Origin: Leptolyngbya sp. PCC 7375
GTDB lineage: Bacteria > Cyanobacteriota > Cyanobacteriia > Phormidesmidales > Phormidesmidaceae
DNA: 64,000 nucleotides
Direction: 5' to 3'
Assembly (NCBI RefSeq): GCF_000316115.1
Contig: NZ_JH993796.1
Span: 21,644 to 85,643, forward strand
The translations under genes and the position numbers were made by a program. The notes under the pieces are model-generated. The model had not been told where the DNA came from. It saw nothing but the letters and a program-made list of their open reading frames with translations, and searched no databases. Shown piece after piece: positions 24,120 through 33,429 of this stretch (positions are counted from its first letter, which is position 1; the number at the start of each line of letters is the position of its first letter).

Positions 24120-25744
24120 CCCTTCTGGCTCTGCTCCACTGCCCTAAGTTGCCCAGGGATAAGGGTTAGGTTGGGATTTGTGGGGTTGCGATCGCAGTGT
24201 GGGTAATCGTCATTTTGGAAAAAGGCTAACTCTAAAAAGTAACTATCTAAAGATTGCCTAACCCCAATCAGAGAAGCGGCTTTAACTTGCTTTCTCAGGC
24301 TCACTGACAATTTTTAGAAACCCTAATCCCAATGTTGTTAGCCGAGGATTGCTGTAATATTTTGCCCCGTAATCTGGGTCACCAACTGCTATCAAATTAA
24401 GCTGCCCAAGATATCTAACACTTTCTGCAACTACTTCGTAGGCTATTTTTTTTCCTTTAATATCTTTCAAATACTCCACAAAGCTTATAACAGCTAGGTT
24501 TCCTCGATAATCATCTGGATATTCAAATAGAAGATCTCCCGCATTTCTTTTCCGGTCTTCTTTGAACGGTGTGGAAGAATCAAAATATTTTCTGATTAGT
24601 GCATCTTGCTGGGATTTGTGTAGGCTAAATACCGTGTCCAGAATGACAGCATCTATACTATCTAGCTCTGAAAACAGTTTTATATATTTCGGGTGAACTG
24701 ACCTTCCAGTAGCAGCATTACTGATTAGTACTACAGTTGTAGATATTTAATTTTAAGGGGATACTGGTCAATGAACGCCAGCCAGCCTCTGATGCCAATC
24801 CTTGTCAGCCCATTGAATGAACAAGCTCAAGTGCAAGAGTGGGATTTTGCCTTTGAAGAACTCATGGACCGTATCCGCCCTTACTTTTCAAGGATTGAGG
24901 CAGAAGAGAGAGCCCGCAGCTATGTGCAAGGCTTACTGAGCCCCATCGAGCGAAAAAATGGTTGGCAACTCGCGGAAGAAGCCGGAGACAGTACCCCCTA
25001 TGGAATTCAGAATTTGTTAGGACGCTCAGTCTGGGAAGCCGATGGGGTCAGAGGTGAGTTAATCGAGTATGCCCAAGAGCATCTGTTCAGTACCGATGGA
25101 GTGGGGGTATTGGATGAGACTGGATTTATCAAAAAGGAAAGCAGTCGGTAGGAGTCCAACGCCAATATAGTGGGACGGTCGGGAAAGTCGAAAATTGTCA
25201 AATCGGGGTGTTTTTGAGCTATGTGAGTGACCAAGGTCATACCTTTCTTGACCGAGCATTATATTTACCGGAAAGCTGGACCCAAGATCCAGACCGATGT
25301 CGTCGGGCCGGAGTACCAGACGACATCGAGTTTGCCACCAAACCGGCCTTGGCTCAGCAAATGGTCGCGCGAACAACGGACTTGGGAATGTGCTTTGCGT
25401 GGATCACGGGCGATGCCGTTTATGGGAATAACCCAGGGTTACGCCAGGCCTTGGAAGCCCAAGTGCAAGCCTATGTTTTGGGGATTGCGTGCAATGAATC
25501 GGTCGTCATTGGAACGACCTCGTTACCGGCCAGTGAGGCGATGGCCTACCTGAGAGTGACCGATTGGCACCGACTGAGTGCCGGCAATGGTACGAAAGGA
25601 CCTCGGACGTATGATTGGGCGGTACTCACTTTGAGTGCCCCCTCCCCGGACGGCTGGGCCCATCGGCTGTTATTCAGACGCAGTCTGAAAGACCCCAACG
25701 AGATCGCCTATTATCGAGTGTTTTCCCCCACAGAGTGTACGTTA

Positions 25745-27048
25745 GGGATACGCAAATAAATAGAGTACCTATCCTTTAAGATAAGTTATGGTGAACACTT
25801 GTGCTTGCTTGTTGTGAGGGTTGCTGATGCTGGAAAGCCGTGTCAAAGAGACGATTCAAGATGCTGCTCAGAAACTGACGGGTGCTCGCAAACGCGCCTT
25901 TATGGCCAAAGTCGCTATCGACTACTTTGATGGGTCAGCGCGCAAAACAGAGACGTACCTCGGTTGGAATCGTAAAAGTGTCCAATTGGGGCTTCATGAA
26001 CATCGCAGTGGCATCACCTGTATCGATAACTATCAGGCTAGAGGCCGTCAGTCTATCGAAGCAAAACTGCCGAGACTAGAGGCCGATATTCGAGACGTGG
26101 TGGGCGAGCACACTCAAGCGGATCCTAAATTTCAATCGACCTTTGGTTACCTTCAGGTGAGTGCTCGGGCGGTTCGAGAGGCCTTGATAGAGGTCAAAGG
26201 CTATGAGGACTCGGAGTTACCGACCCGCCAAACCATGGGGAATCTATTGAATCGGATGGGGTATCGCTTAAAAAAACACAAAAAGTAAAACCGCTGAAGA
26301 AACTCCCCGAAACGGATGCGATTTTTGAGAATATTGACGACGCTCATCGGAAAGCGGAGACCGCTCGCAATACCTTACGCATTTCGATTGACACGAAAGC
26401 CAAAGTCAAAATTGGTAATCTCTCAAGAGGCGGCAAAGCCCGGACTCTCAAAGCCAAACAAGCCCATGATCATGATGACCACTGGGAGACCCAATTAGTG
26501 CCCTTTGGGATTCTCGATGTGGCCGCCAGTCAATTGGCTATCTACTTTGGACAGTCTGCTGAAACAACCGATTTTATTATGGATTGTTTGGAAGCTTGGT
26601 GGGATGAATATCAGAGCTACTATCCGGGCATTGATACCCTAGCCATTGACCTGGATGGAGGCCCTTCTGTGCGCAGTAATCGCACCCAATTTATTAAACG
26701 CATGGTGGAGTTTGCCCACGCCACACACTTAAAGATTCATCTCATTTACTATCCTCCGTATCACAGCAAATATAATCCCATTGAGCGGTGTTGGGCGGCA
26801 TTAGAACAGTATTGGAATGGTACGGTATTAACCTCAGTTGAAGATGCCTTGCGATGGGCCGCTAATATGCGATGGAATGATTTTCCTCCTATGGTTCACC
26901 TGGTCGATGGGATTTATCCCAAGAAGATTACTGTTCCTGATGATGAGTTAGAGCCCTATAAACAACACTGGCAACGGTCTGACGTACTGCCCAAATGGGA
27001 TATCACGATTCAACCCGACTAGTGGGATGTTATTTGCTTGCACATCCC
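25745..27048 (+). mobile_element. ISAzo13-like insertion sequence nested in IS701
   Basis: Ends GGGATACGCAAATAA and TTATTTGCTTGCACATCCC are imperfect inverted repeats; target duplication TTA (25742-25744, 27049-27051). Length 1304 bp. Confidence 0.75.
25827..27022 (+). CDS. ISAzo13-like transposase in two frames (-1 shift)
   Basis: ORF1 (25827-26288) carries the HTH part ([31 protein letters not shown]). ORF2 continues in the -1 frame from about 26285 to 27022 with [13 protein letters not shown] (first Asp), [11 protein letters not shown] (second Asp) and [16 protein letters not shown] (Glu), as in ISAzo13/IS630-superfamily enzymes. The overlap contains A-AAA-AAG, a canonical -1 slippery heptamer, so a fusion protein may be made; a plain mutation is the alternative. 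Confidence 0.7.
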
Positions 27049-27871
27049 TTATCAGACATGGTTCGGGTGGCCGGTTGTCGGTGGACGATTGAGGAATGCT
27101 TTGAGACGGCTAAAGGGGAGGTGGGCTTGGACCAGTATGAAGTTCGCTCTTGGACCGGCTGGTATCGACATATCACCCTCGCTTGTTTAGCCCATGCCTT
27201 TTTGAGTGTGATGCGGACGCAATCTCTCGCCATCGCCACTGAAAAAGGGGCGCTGAAGTCACACAAATCAGCGGCAAACAGCTCGCTGGCGGTCTTCATG
27301 CACCAACGGGGGCTTTGATTCCACTAACATTGCCTGAAATTCGACGATTATTATGGTCGTTGTTATGGCAATGGTTACCGGATATTGACTTTGTGATTGG
27401 ATGGTCCAGATGGCGACGGCAACATCAGGCCACGGCCCTGTTTTGGCATTACAAGAAGAGCATGATAACTAATTCTTCATAACTACAACTGTAGTGTTAG
27501 ATTGACCCACTTGGCTTTTAGGTTTTCACTTTCGTCTTCGACTGAAATACCTTCCATGATGGGCATTAAGGTTTTAAGCGGTATCTGTCTCGGAGTTATT
27601 CCTTTATCAATCAGCATTTGGTTTACTTGCTCCATGATGGAAAGTGAATTTTTCCATCGCCAGTATCTAACTCGATCAGCTAATATCTGGCCCGCTTCAT
27701 CTGTTGCCGGTCCGAACAATGTTTGTAACAGACCAATTAATCCCTTGGATATTGCCGTCGTTGTCTCTCCGATACCTAATAGGTCATCTGCCATGGGCTT
27801 GGTGGGGGTCACTGCCATTTTCAAAATCTTAGGGCAGTGTTTTTTTTCGTAGGTAGAGTCAGCCGTTTAGT

Positions 27872-28726
27872 CTACTGTCCCAACCGCTTCCGCGCACCAC
27901 GCACCTGCCCCAACTGCTTCATCGTCATCCCAGCAACAAGAGCCGTACCACCAAAGATATATAGACTTTTATTACGCGTACCCATGCCAATAAACCGCAC
28001 GATGCCAAACGCCATCAGACAGGCGATCACTATCGGCATCACCACCACATACTGCGTATGCTGCGGACTCGCTGACCGATTCAGCCCCAACCGCTCATTG
28101 CGCACCACCTTTCGCGCCAGCATCGGATTCCGTCCCGCCAGCGGTTGCAACGCCGCCAACCGCGACTTACTCAGCTGCAGCCCCATCCGCTCCGCCTCGG
28201 CCTGCATCGTCTCACGGATAATCTGATCGGTGGGTAGCTCCAGCTCGATTTCCAACATCTCTAAAAAGATGTCCTTTCCAGGGTTCGCCGCTGCAAAGCA
28301 AACCACTCGCACACCGGCATTAATCAAGTCTTCCAGCCAGTAACGAATCCCCGTAGACAGACGCTTTGCCTCCGGCAGGATGAGCAGCGTTTGCGGTCCC
28401 ACGTTCTCGGCAATCTCATCCTTCAGCTGATCCATCGTCAGCGCCCGTTCTCCGCAGGGCTCACCATTCTTGTCGTACTTGGTTTCCTCAGTGGGGATAT
28501 CCAGTTGCTCGGCCAGGCGCACGAAAAAGCGTTTACCACTGCCTTTGTAGACAGCGGACGCAATAGAAAACTCACTCGCATAGCGTTTCACCAGCTGTTT
28601 AGGCATGTCGCCCACCATCCCCAGCTCAGCCACGACTAAAACGCTGCTACCCGACTCGATAGCAGCGCACACCTTTTGGAAGTCTTCGGAATGATTATCT
28701 AGGCAACCTGCATCTGTTGACGGCAT
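27872..28726 (-). CDS. P-loop-like protein with C-terminal membrane helices (284 aa)
   Basis: SSVLVVAELGMVGDMPKQLV (27-46) sits where a Walker A would be, but it lacks GKS/T, so ATP binding is doubtful; TLLILPEAKRL (114-124) resembles a Walker B strand. Two TM helices follow near 228-245 and 253-272. It overlaps the upstream gene by 28 bp. The pair looks like a plasmid/mobile-element unit similar to TniB/ORC-like switches, but this is inference. Confidence 0.6.
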   Translation of the reverse strand: MPSTDAGCLDNHSEDFQKVCAAIESGSSVLVVAELGMVGDMPKQLVKRYASEFSIASAVYKGSGKRFFVRLAEQLDIPTEETKYDKNGEPCGERALTMDQLKDEIAENVGPQTLLILPEAKRLSTGIRYWLEDLINAGVRVVCFAAANPGKDIFLEMLEIELELPTDQIIRETMQAEAERMGLQLSKSRLAALQPLAGRNPMLARKVVRNERLGLNRSASPQHTQYVVVMPIVIACLMAFGIVRFIGMGTRNKSLYIFGGTALVAGMTMKQLGQVRGARKRLGQ

Positions 28727-29247
28727 TGGTTGAGAAGATCGGCGGCTATCTTCTGAGCATTGAACTTTGGGGCAGATGCTGCCCGTACTTGGTCTACCTT
28801 CGCCTTTGTCGTCGGATGCAGGTCCTCGTAGCTCATCTGGTTGGCCATCGCCATCACCACCTGCTGACTCGCTGTTAGACGCTGCCCTGCCAGCTCAGAT
28901 GCCTCTAAATACAGCGCTTCCATATTCAAGTTTTGAGCTGGGTCAACTTCAATCGGTTGCTCAGCCACATCACCGAGCGCCTTCTCACCCGCAATAGCCA
29001 GCGCTGACTGAATCGCCTCATGAATATCAAACTCGTCGATTTTGCCACCCGCTACCACATGCTCACGCAGCAACCGAATCGATTTTGCCTGAGCTTCTGT
29101 GAGAAATGCCTTACCATTTGAATCCTTCTCAGCGGTGATTCCCAAATGCTTTAGGTAGGCGTAGTAAGCGTCCTTTTTTATACCTAATTGGTCCTGCAAG
29201 ACATTCGGGCGAATCTGCTGCTCAACGGTAGACTTCTGGTCGGTCAT
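28699..29247 (-). CDS. HTH-like DNA-binding protein (182 aa)
   Basis: ATG 29247 (MTDQKSTVEQ). Residues 17-60 (PNVLQDQLGIKKDAYYAYLK, then LTEAQAKSIRLLREHV) look like a helix-turn-helix with an adjacent wing. The remainder is helical and Gln-rich. It is followed by, and overlaps, the P-loop-like membrane protein, so the two are translated together. Upstream 29263-29510 holds only AT-rich promoter-like DNA with a partial dyad around GGTTTTCTGG. Confidence 0.55.
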   Translation of the reverse strand: MTDQKSTVEQQIRPNVLQDQLGIKKDAYYAYLKHLGITAEKDSNGKAFLTEAQAKSIRLLREHVVAGGKIDEFDIHEAIQSALAIAGEKALGDVAEQPIEVDPAQNLNMEALYLEASELAGQRLTASQQVVMAMANQMSYEDLHPTTKAKVDQVRAASAPKFNAQKIAADLLNQCRQQMQVA

Positions 29248-29532
29248 CGAAAATTTTTTCAAAACTCAGCACCCATATTATGGGAAATACTGAGTAAAAA
29301 ATTTTACGGGGTTTTTCTGGTTTTCGGGTGAAGTTTGCGTAAACGCCAGAAAACCACTTTTGTTGAAATATTGTTTATATCCCTATCTTCTACGGTAGGA
29401 AACTATCAGAATGCTTGCGGTTTTGTTTAAGTAGACAGACAGAATTTAGGCTGCTCGCGTAGGGTAGTTGCTGCTAACTTAGAGCCTACAGAATAGCCGA
29501 TAGGTAATAGTGAGAACGGTTGCTGCTGCAAC

Positions 29533-29844
29533 TTATGGGGTATCAGACGGTGGCAGCTGCAATTGCTCGACAGGAATACCCAGCTGCTCCGTCAGCTCGA
29601 TGACGTTGCCCGTAAACGTGGAAACGTCGCCCGAGACGGCGGCGGCTCCGCTGGCAATGGTGCCGATAGCAGCGCCCAAGGCAACCAGCTTTTTCAACCG
29701 CCGACCGATGCGGCCCTGGTCGGGCTCAGGCTTAGCGATATCGTCCTGCAACGCTTCGAGGGTATCGAGGGCTTCGTCTTTTTGGTCGATGGGAAAGGTT
29801 TGGGCCTGATCGCGGAGGGTGGTGAGGAGACGGGAATATCAGCA
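29533..29844 (-). pseudogene. C-terminal fragment of a larger effector-like protein
   Basis: An open frame without a convincing start reads YSRLLTTLRDQAQTFPIDQK, then ALDTLEALQDDIAKPEPDQG, RIGRRLKKLVALGAAIGTIA and a C-terminus VIELTEQLGIPVE. This resembles the C-terminal tails seen in cyanobacterial pentapeptide/CHAT-type proteins. A TGA precedes the frame, so it is a remnant, perhaps of an earlier tail of the neighbouring pentapeptide gene. Confidence 0.45.
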
Positions 29845-29946
29845 GCGCTGGGGCTGTAGATATTTTGGATGGCTGGACATATTGCCGTATTTGGTTCCGG
29901 TCACGTTACCGACAGGCACATCCAATGTTTAGTTATATTGAGCCCC

Positions 29947-31803
29947 TTATTCTGACACGGTGGTATCTCCTGGGTTATTTTTGTTGACTTGGGTTTTGGG
30001 TTGGGTGATGGCTGTTTCTACCAGTCCAGCTAGGATTTGGGATGTTTCTTCTTTCTCCATGAGGAGAGCTACGAGGGCATCAGGGGGCAGGGTTAGTAAA
30101 TGCTCGTATTGCGAGAAGTATTGTTGATGGAGTTGCGATAGGTCGGCCTGGGGGCTAGTGCGGACTCGGATGTTGAACTTGTCTAAATTCTGGCCTCGTT
30201 TCTCCATGGAGATGATTTCCAGATCAGCGTTGGGGGTTTGCTGGCGGAGGTCGCTAAAGGCGATGGCCACAGCACAGGGGTCTACAGTTTGGTTGTGGTA
30301 GAGGTCGAGAGTTTCGACCATGGGGGCGATGAAATCGACAAACTCACCATTGGCAAAGGTCTTGTTCCAATCGTCGGGTTTGCGGCAGCGTTTTTGGTCG
30401 GATCTGCGGCCAGACAGCAGACGCATGAAGACGTAGTCGCAGCGGATGCCGTGGAGTTTAGTGCGGGTGGTGATATTCCAGCCTTCGATACAGGCTCCAG
30501 TGAGTTTGGTTCCGGTGAGGTCGGCCTCGTCAAGCTGGGTCTGGACTAGTTTAGTATTGGAGAGATCTGCGTCTTGTAGATAGGCACCGGTGAGGTTAGC
30601 ACCGTTCAGACTGGCGTTAGCTAGTTTTGCTCCTTGCAACGTTCCATCCTTGAGATTGGAACCGGTGAAGTCAGCTTTGACCAGGTTGGCACCTTGTAAG
30701 TTGATGCCTGCGAGATTGAGGAGATAGTCATAGGATTGGCCCTGACCGTTGCCAGTGAGGACCAGATCGCGGACTTTAGGAGTGTTGAGATAGGTCTCGC
30801 CTGGGCGTACACGGTCTAGTTTTATAGCCTGTCGCCAACGGGTACGGAGTAAAACTGCGCCACGCAAGTCTGTGCTTTTAAGACACGCCTGAGAGAAATT
30901 AGCATCTGTTAGTTTTGCACCTCGAAAGCTGGTCCCCCCAATAGCCGCAAAGGCGATAGCAACAGACCATATCCCAGCATCTCGCTCATCCCCCTTCAAC
31001 GCGCACCAACCGACATAAGCACTCACCAAGGTGACGGCTACGACTACGGTTACGGCCACGACTATGGCTACGACTCCGGCTCCGGCTCCGGCCACGATTC
31101 CGGCTCCGGCTAAGGCTGCAGCTACGGCTGCGGCTACGGTTATGGCTACGGTTATGGCTGCAGCTACGGCTACAACTAAAACTCCGACAGCGGCTCCGGA
31201 TCCGGCCACGACTCCGGCGGCGGCCACGACCACGGATCCGGCTACGGATCCGGCTACGGCTACGACTAAGATTCCGGCTCCAACTACGGCTCCGGCTATG
31301 GCTATGGATCCGGCTAAGACTCTGGAGCTGACTACGGGTACGGCTACAGCTACGGCTACGGTTATGGTTGCAACTACGACTACGACTACAGCTACAGCTA
31401 CGGCTACAGCTACGGCTACAACACCTTTACGAAGTAGCAAAAATAAGGCTACAACAATAGCCGATAATGAGATCCATCCAACAACTTGATTTTCTAAACC
31501 CCTGGGAATAAATATCTGTCCAACAAAATATCCAGAAAATGCACACAGGAATCCTGCGCAGAGTGATAACAGAAACAAGATAACAACTAATCCAATCGCC
31601 CAACGCTTCTGTAATCCAGCTTTAGCTTTGGTAAAGTTGGATCTATTTAAATTCGCATTGGTGAAGTTTGTACTACGGATATCAGATCCGCTGAAGTCTG
31701 CTCCTGATAAATCTTTACCTTTAAAGTTCTGACCTCTGAGATTTACACCCTTAAAGTCTCGCTTACCGGCTTTGTAGAGCCGCAATACCTCGGTAGCTTT
31801 CAC
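29947..31803 (-). CDS. Pentapeptide-repeat membrane protein with Val/Ala minisatellite region (618 aa)
   Basis: Residues 14-60 and 292-445 are pentapeptide repeats (A(D/N)Lxx: GADFSGSDIRSTNFTNANLN; LTGAYLQDADLSNTKLVQTQ). Between them lie TM segments (67-125) and a long Val/Ala/Gly region (126-265) encoded by a hexanucleotide repeat on the DNA. The C-terminal 150 residues are soluble (FVDFIAPMVETLDLYHNQ, FSDLRQQTPNADLEIISMEK). Probably membrane-bound; function unknown. The hydrophobic part is so regular that its length may vary between isolates. Confidence 0.8.
   Translation of the reverse strand: MKATEVLRLYKAGKRDFKGVNLRGQNFKGKDLSGADFSGSDIRSTNFTNANLNRSNFTKAKAGLQKRWAIGLVVILFLLSLCAGFLCAFSGYFVGQIFIPRGLENQVVGWISLSAIVVALFLLLRKGVVAVAVAVAVAVVVVVVATITVAVAVAVPVVSSRVLAGSIAIAGAVVGAGILVVAVAGSVAGSVVVAAAGVVAGSGAAVGVLVVAVAAAITVAITVAAAVAAALAGAGIVAGAGAGVVAIVVAVTVVVAVTLVSAYVGWCALKGDERDAGIWSVAIAFAAIGGTSFRGAKLTDANFSQACLKSTDLRGAVLLRTRWRQAIKLDRVRPGETYLNTPKVRDLVLTGNGQGQSYDYLLNLAGINLQGANLVKADFTGSNLKDGTLQGAKLANASLNGANLTGAYLQDADLSNTKLVQTQLDEADLTGTKLTGACIEGWNITTRTKLHGIRCDYVFMRLLSGRRSDQKRCRKPDDWNKTFANGEFVDFIAPMVETLDLYHNQTVDPCAVAIAFSDLRQQTPNADLEIISMEKRGQNLDKFNIRVRTSPQADLSQLHQQYFSQYEHLLTLPPDALVALLMEKEETSQILAGLVETAITQPKTQVNKNNPGDTTVSE
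31030..31430. repeat. Hexanucleotide minisatellite (GGCTAC-like)
   Basis: About 400 bp of GGCTAC/GGTTAC/GACTAC-type hexamers without interruption of the 6-bp phase. It encodes alternating Val/Ala on the minus strand; a spurious Thr/Ala frame exists on the plus strand. Confidence 0.85.
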
Positions 31804-31909
31804 GTTTTAGCTCCATACATTCAAAATCCACACACACTTACCCAATCCATCAAGTCTAATTGTTCCTTCTCCTGATAGGGTTGCGGTCATTGGTTCACTA
31901 ATTCAGCTG

Positions 31910-32080
31910 GGGTATGACCTCAATTAGATGTCTATTAAAAAGTCAGAAATCCTAAGCCCTACAAGAAGCTTACAATCTCCATCACGCTGAAACTGAGAAA
32001 ATTTATTCTTCGCTCAAATCTTCCTGAAACCCTTGCTGGATAAGCGTTATAGCACTCTACATCGTGTCGAGGTCATACCC
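31910..32080. mobile_element. 171-bp MITE, copy 3 (3' end of HNH gene)
   Basis: Same ends as copies 1 and 2, flanked by the 8-bp duplication TTCAGCTG (31902-31909, 32081-32088). Confidence 0.9.
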
Positions 32081-32830
32081 TTCAGCTGACACACCTGAAA
32101 TTTTGCGCTTTCCTTCTACGACCACTTTCAAAATCTCCAACGCAGGCCGCTCCGCTTCAATCAGCCCCACAACCCGCGTCACCTGACTCGCCCGTATATA
32201 CTCACTCACCCGCCCCTTATGGCTATCCCACCGATAGTAATAACTCACGCTAGGATTCGCCCGCTTCCGGTTGCCCATCCGCTCCTCAATCCAGCCAGAA
32301 GCGTTACCAGGAGCCCGATGCTTCCGCCTACTGCCTTCCGCATCCAGCGGCTTACGCACCACCGTCCGCTTTCCCCCAGAACGCAGATCCACACGCTGAT
32401 AGACCACTGGCTCAGGCAACAACGCCAGCTGCATACCATTCAGAGCATCATCGATCCGCAGCTGCCCCGCCCGTTCTGCTTTGAGCACGCGCTTACGGCC
32501 CATTTGCTTGAGGTCATAGGTGCCATGGCAGGGAGCACACAGGGCTTTTAGGTTGGTGAGATCGCAATTCTGCGGCTCATGGTCCAAATGCGCCACCGTC
32601 AACGTAAATCGCCCCAGCTTAGACACCACCGCATCAGCGCCGCTCAGCTCCCACAGCTCTGCCACCGTAGGATGTTCAGTCAGCGTCAGCCGAAAGATAG
32701 CCGCTTCTCGCGTTTCGCCAGGGCGGCGGCAGGGCCGCCCGCATTCAGTACAGCACCAGTTCGCTTCGGTTTTGATGGCTAGGGCTAGCTCATCCCAGTT
32801 GTCAGGGTAGAGACTGCGATCCATTGGCAT
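32057..32830 (-). CDS. HNH endonuclease-type protein, C-terminus altered by a MITE (257 aa)
   Basis: An N-terminal zinc/HNH-like domain: WCCTECGRPCRRPGE (two CxxC), TVAHLDHEP (His pair) and LKALCAPCHGTYD (CxxC-H). This is the layout of McrA-type HNH nucleases. The C-terminal half is basic (RKHRAPGNASGW, RMGNRKRANPSVSYYYRWDS) and may bind DNA. Before the MITE landed, the gene ended SAELVNQ at 31887; now the last residues are GYDLDTM. The catalytic part is intact, so it may still work. Confidence 0.75.
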   Translation of the reverse strand: MPMDRSLYPDNWDELALAIKTEANWCCTECGRPCRRPGETREAAIFRLTLTEHPTVAELWELSGADAVVSKLGRFTLTVAHLDHEPQNCDLTNLKALCAPCHGTYDLKQMGRKRVLKAERAGQLRIDDALNGMQLALLPEPVVYQRVDLRSGGKRTVVRKPLDAEGSRRKHRAPGNASGWIEERMGNRKRANPSVSYYYRWDSHKGRVSEYIRASQVTRVVGLIEAERPALEILKVVVEGKRKISGVSAEGYDLDTM

Positions 32831-32834
32831 CGTT

Positions 32835-33425
32835 CTATCCTCCTGTTAACCGAGACATGGCCGCTAGAATCTTTTGTTGCTCTGGCGTTAGCTCCGTCGC
32901 CTCGGCAACAGATTCCACCATCATCGGCTGTAGCTGGGCTTCTAGCTCGTCCCAGGATTGCGATCGCAACTCTTCAAACGGCATCCATCGCTCATCCGCC
33001 AGGCACACCATCGTTGTCTCTCCCTGACGTTGAGACGCTAGCACTAAGCCACGTCGCCTCGCTTCGTCGTACCAGGTCGCCCATTCACTGTTGCCGGTCG
33101 GCGGCCCTGGATGAGCATCCAGCGTTTCAGCGATTAACTCGCCTAACGCAGGCATGGACAACTCCGAGGTATCGAGAGAAAGAACGGTTAGCTCAACACA
33201 GTCGGTGATCGTTTCATCGATCAAGTCATCGGCGATCAGCGCAGCTTTGGCTTTATAAAACTGGCGCTCGGGAAAATTCCAGCGTTGGCAGAACTCAGGC
33301 ACTCTCTCGATTTTCCACGGCTCGCCTAGGGGGCGATGGGTCAACAGCAGGTGATAGAGGTAGCCCTTGGGGGTATAATGCTCTGCTTCCCATAGCTGTT
33401 TCACATTGTCTGGAGATAGATTCAT
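32835..33425 (-). CDS. Hypothetical plasmid protein (196 aa)
   Basis: ATG 33425 (MNLSPDNVKQLWEAEHYTPK) lies four bases past the stop of the upstream gene. LLLTHRPLGEPWKIERVPEF, then ERQFYKAKAALIADDLID look like a winged-helix region common to plasmid replication or regulatory proteins. The C-terminus is acidic. Co-transcribed with the Rep-like gene at 33430 and the HNH gene. Confidence 0.6.
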   Translation of the reverse strand: MNLSPDNVKQLWEAEHYTPKGYLYHLLLTHRPLGEPWKIERVPEFCQRWNFPERQFYKAKAALIADDLIDETITDCVELTVLSLDTSELSMPALGELIAETLDAHPGPPTGNSEWATWYDEARRRGLVLASQRQGETTMVCLADERWMPFEELRSQSWDELEAQLQPMMVESVAEATELTPEQQKILAAMSRLTGG

Positions 33426-33429
33426 ACCA

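Larger units (their letters stand above)
24771..27482 (+). pseudogene. IS701 transposase, frameshifted and interrupted
   Basis: Fragments show IS701-type motifs: VLDETGFIKK, RQYSGTVGKVENCQIGVFLS, WITGDAVYGNNPGLRQAL and [20 protein letters not shown]. Defects are a one-base deletion near 25137, the ISAzo13-like insertion at 25745 (excision gives [13 protein letters not shown]) and another frameshift near 27311, after which [14 protein letters not shown] continues. It is inactive. Confidence 0.85.
24729..27496 (+). mobile_element. IS701-family insertion sequence holding an ISAzo13-like element
   Basis: TIR ACTACAGTTGTAG / CTACAACTGTAGT and target duplication TTAG (24725-24728, 27497-27500). 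Without the inserted 1304-bp element and TTA the length is 1461 bp, normal for IS701. Confidence 0.85.
24282..27818 (-). pseudogene. Abi-alpha (DUF4393)-like abortive-infection gene, broken by nested IS elements
   Basis: N-terminal part 27818-27501 (LLQTLFGPATDEAGQILADR, then IPLKTLMPIMEGISVED, NLKAKWVNL) and C-terminal part 24724-24282 (SNAATGRSVHPKYIKLFSEL ... PRLTTLGLGFLKIV) rejoin in frame when IS701 and one TTAG are removed (WVNLISNAATG). The pattern FGPATDE, ADRVRYWRWKN and the W-x-NL-x-x-NAA motif fits the Abi-alpha family of phage-exclusion proteins. No other damage was found, so the disruption is recent. I am fairly sure of the family, less of activity. Confidence 0.8.

Noticed and set aside
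24074..24310. Minus-strand ORF of 78 codons
   Set aside because: It overlaps a vestigial DUF457 start and the small membrane protein gene and has no motif.
31031..31489. Plus-strand Thr/Ala-rich ORF of 152 codons
   Set aside because: It is only the complementary reading of the hexanucleotide minisatellite inside the pentapeptide gene.
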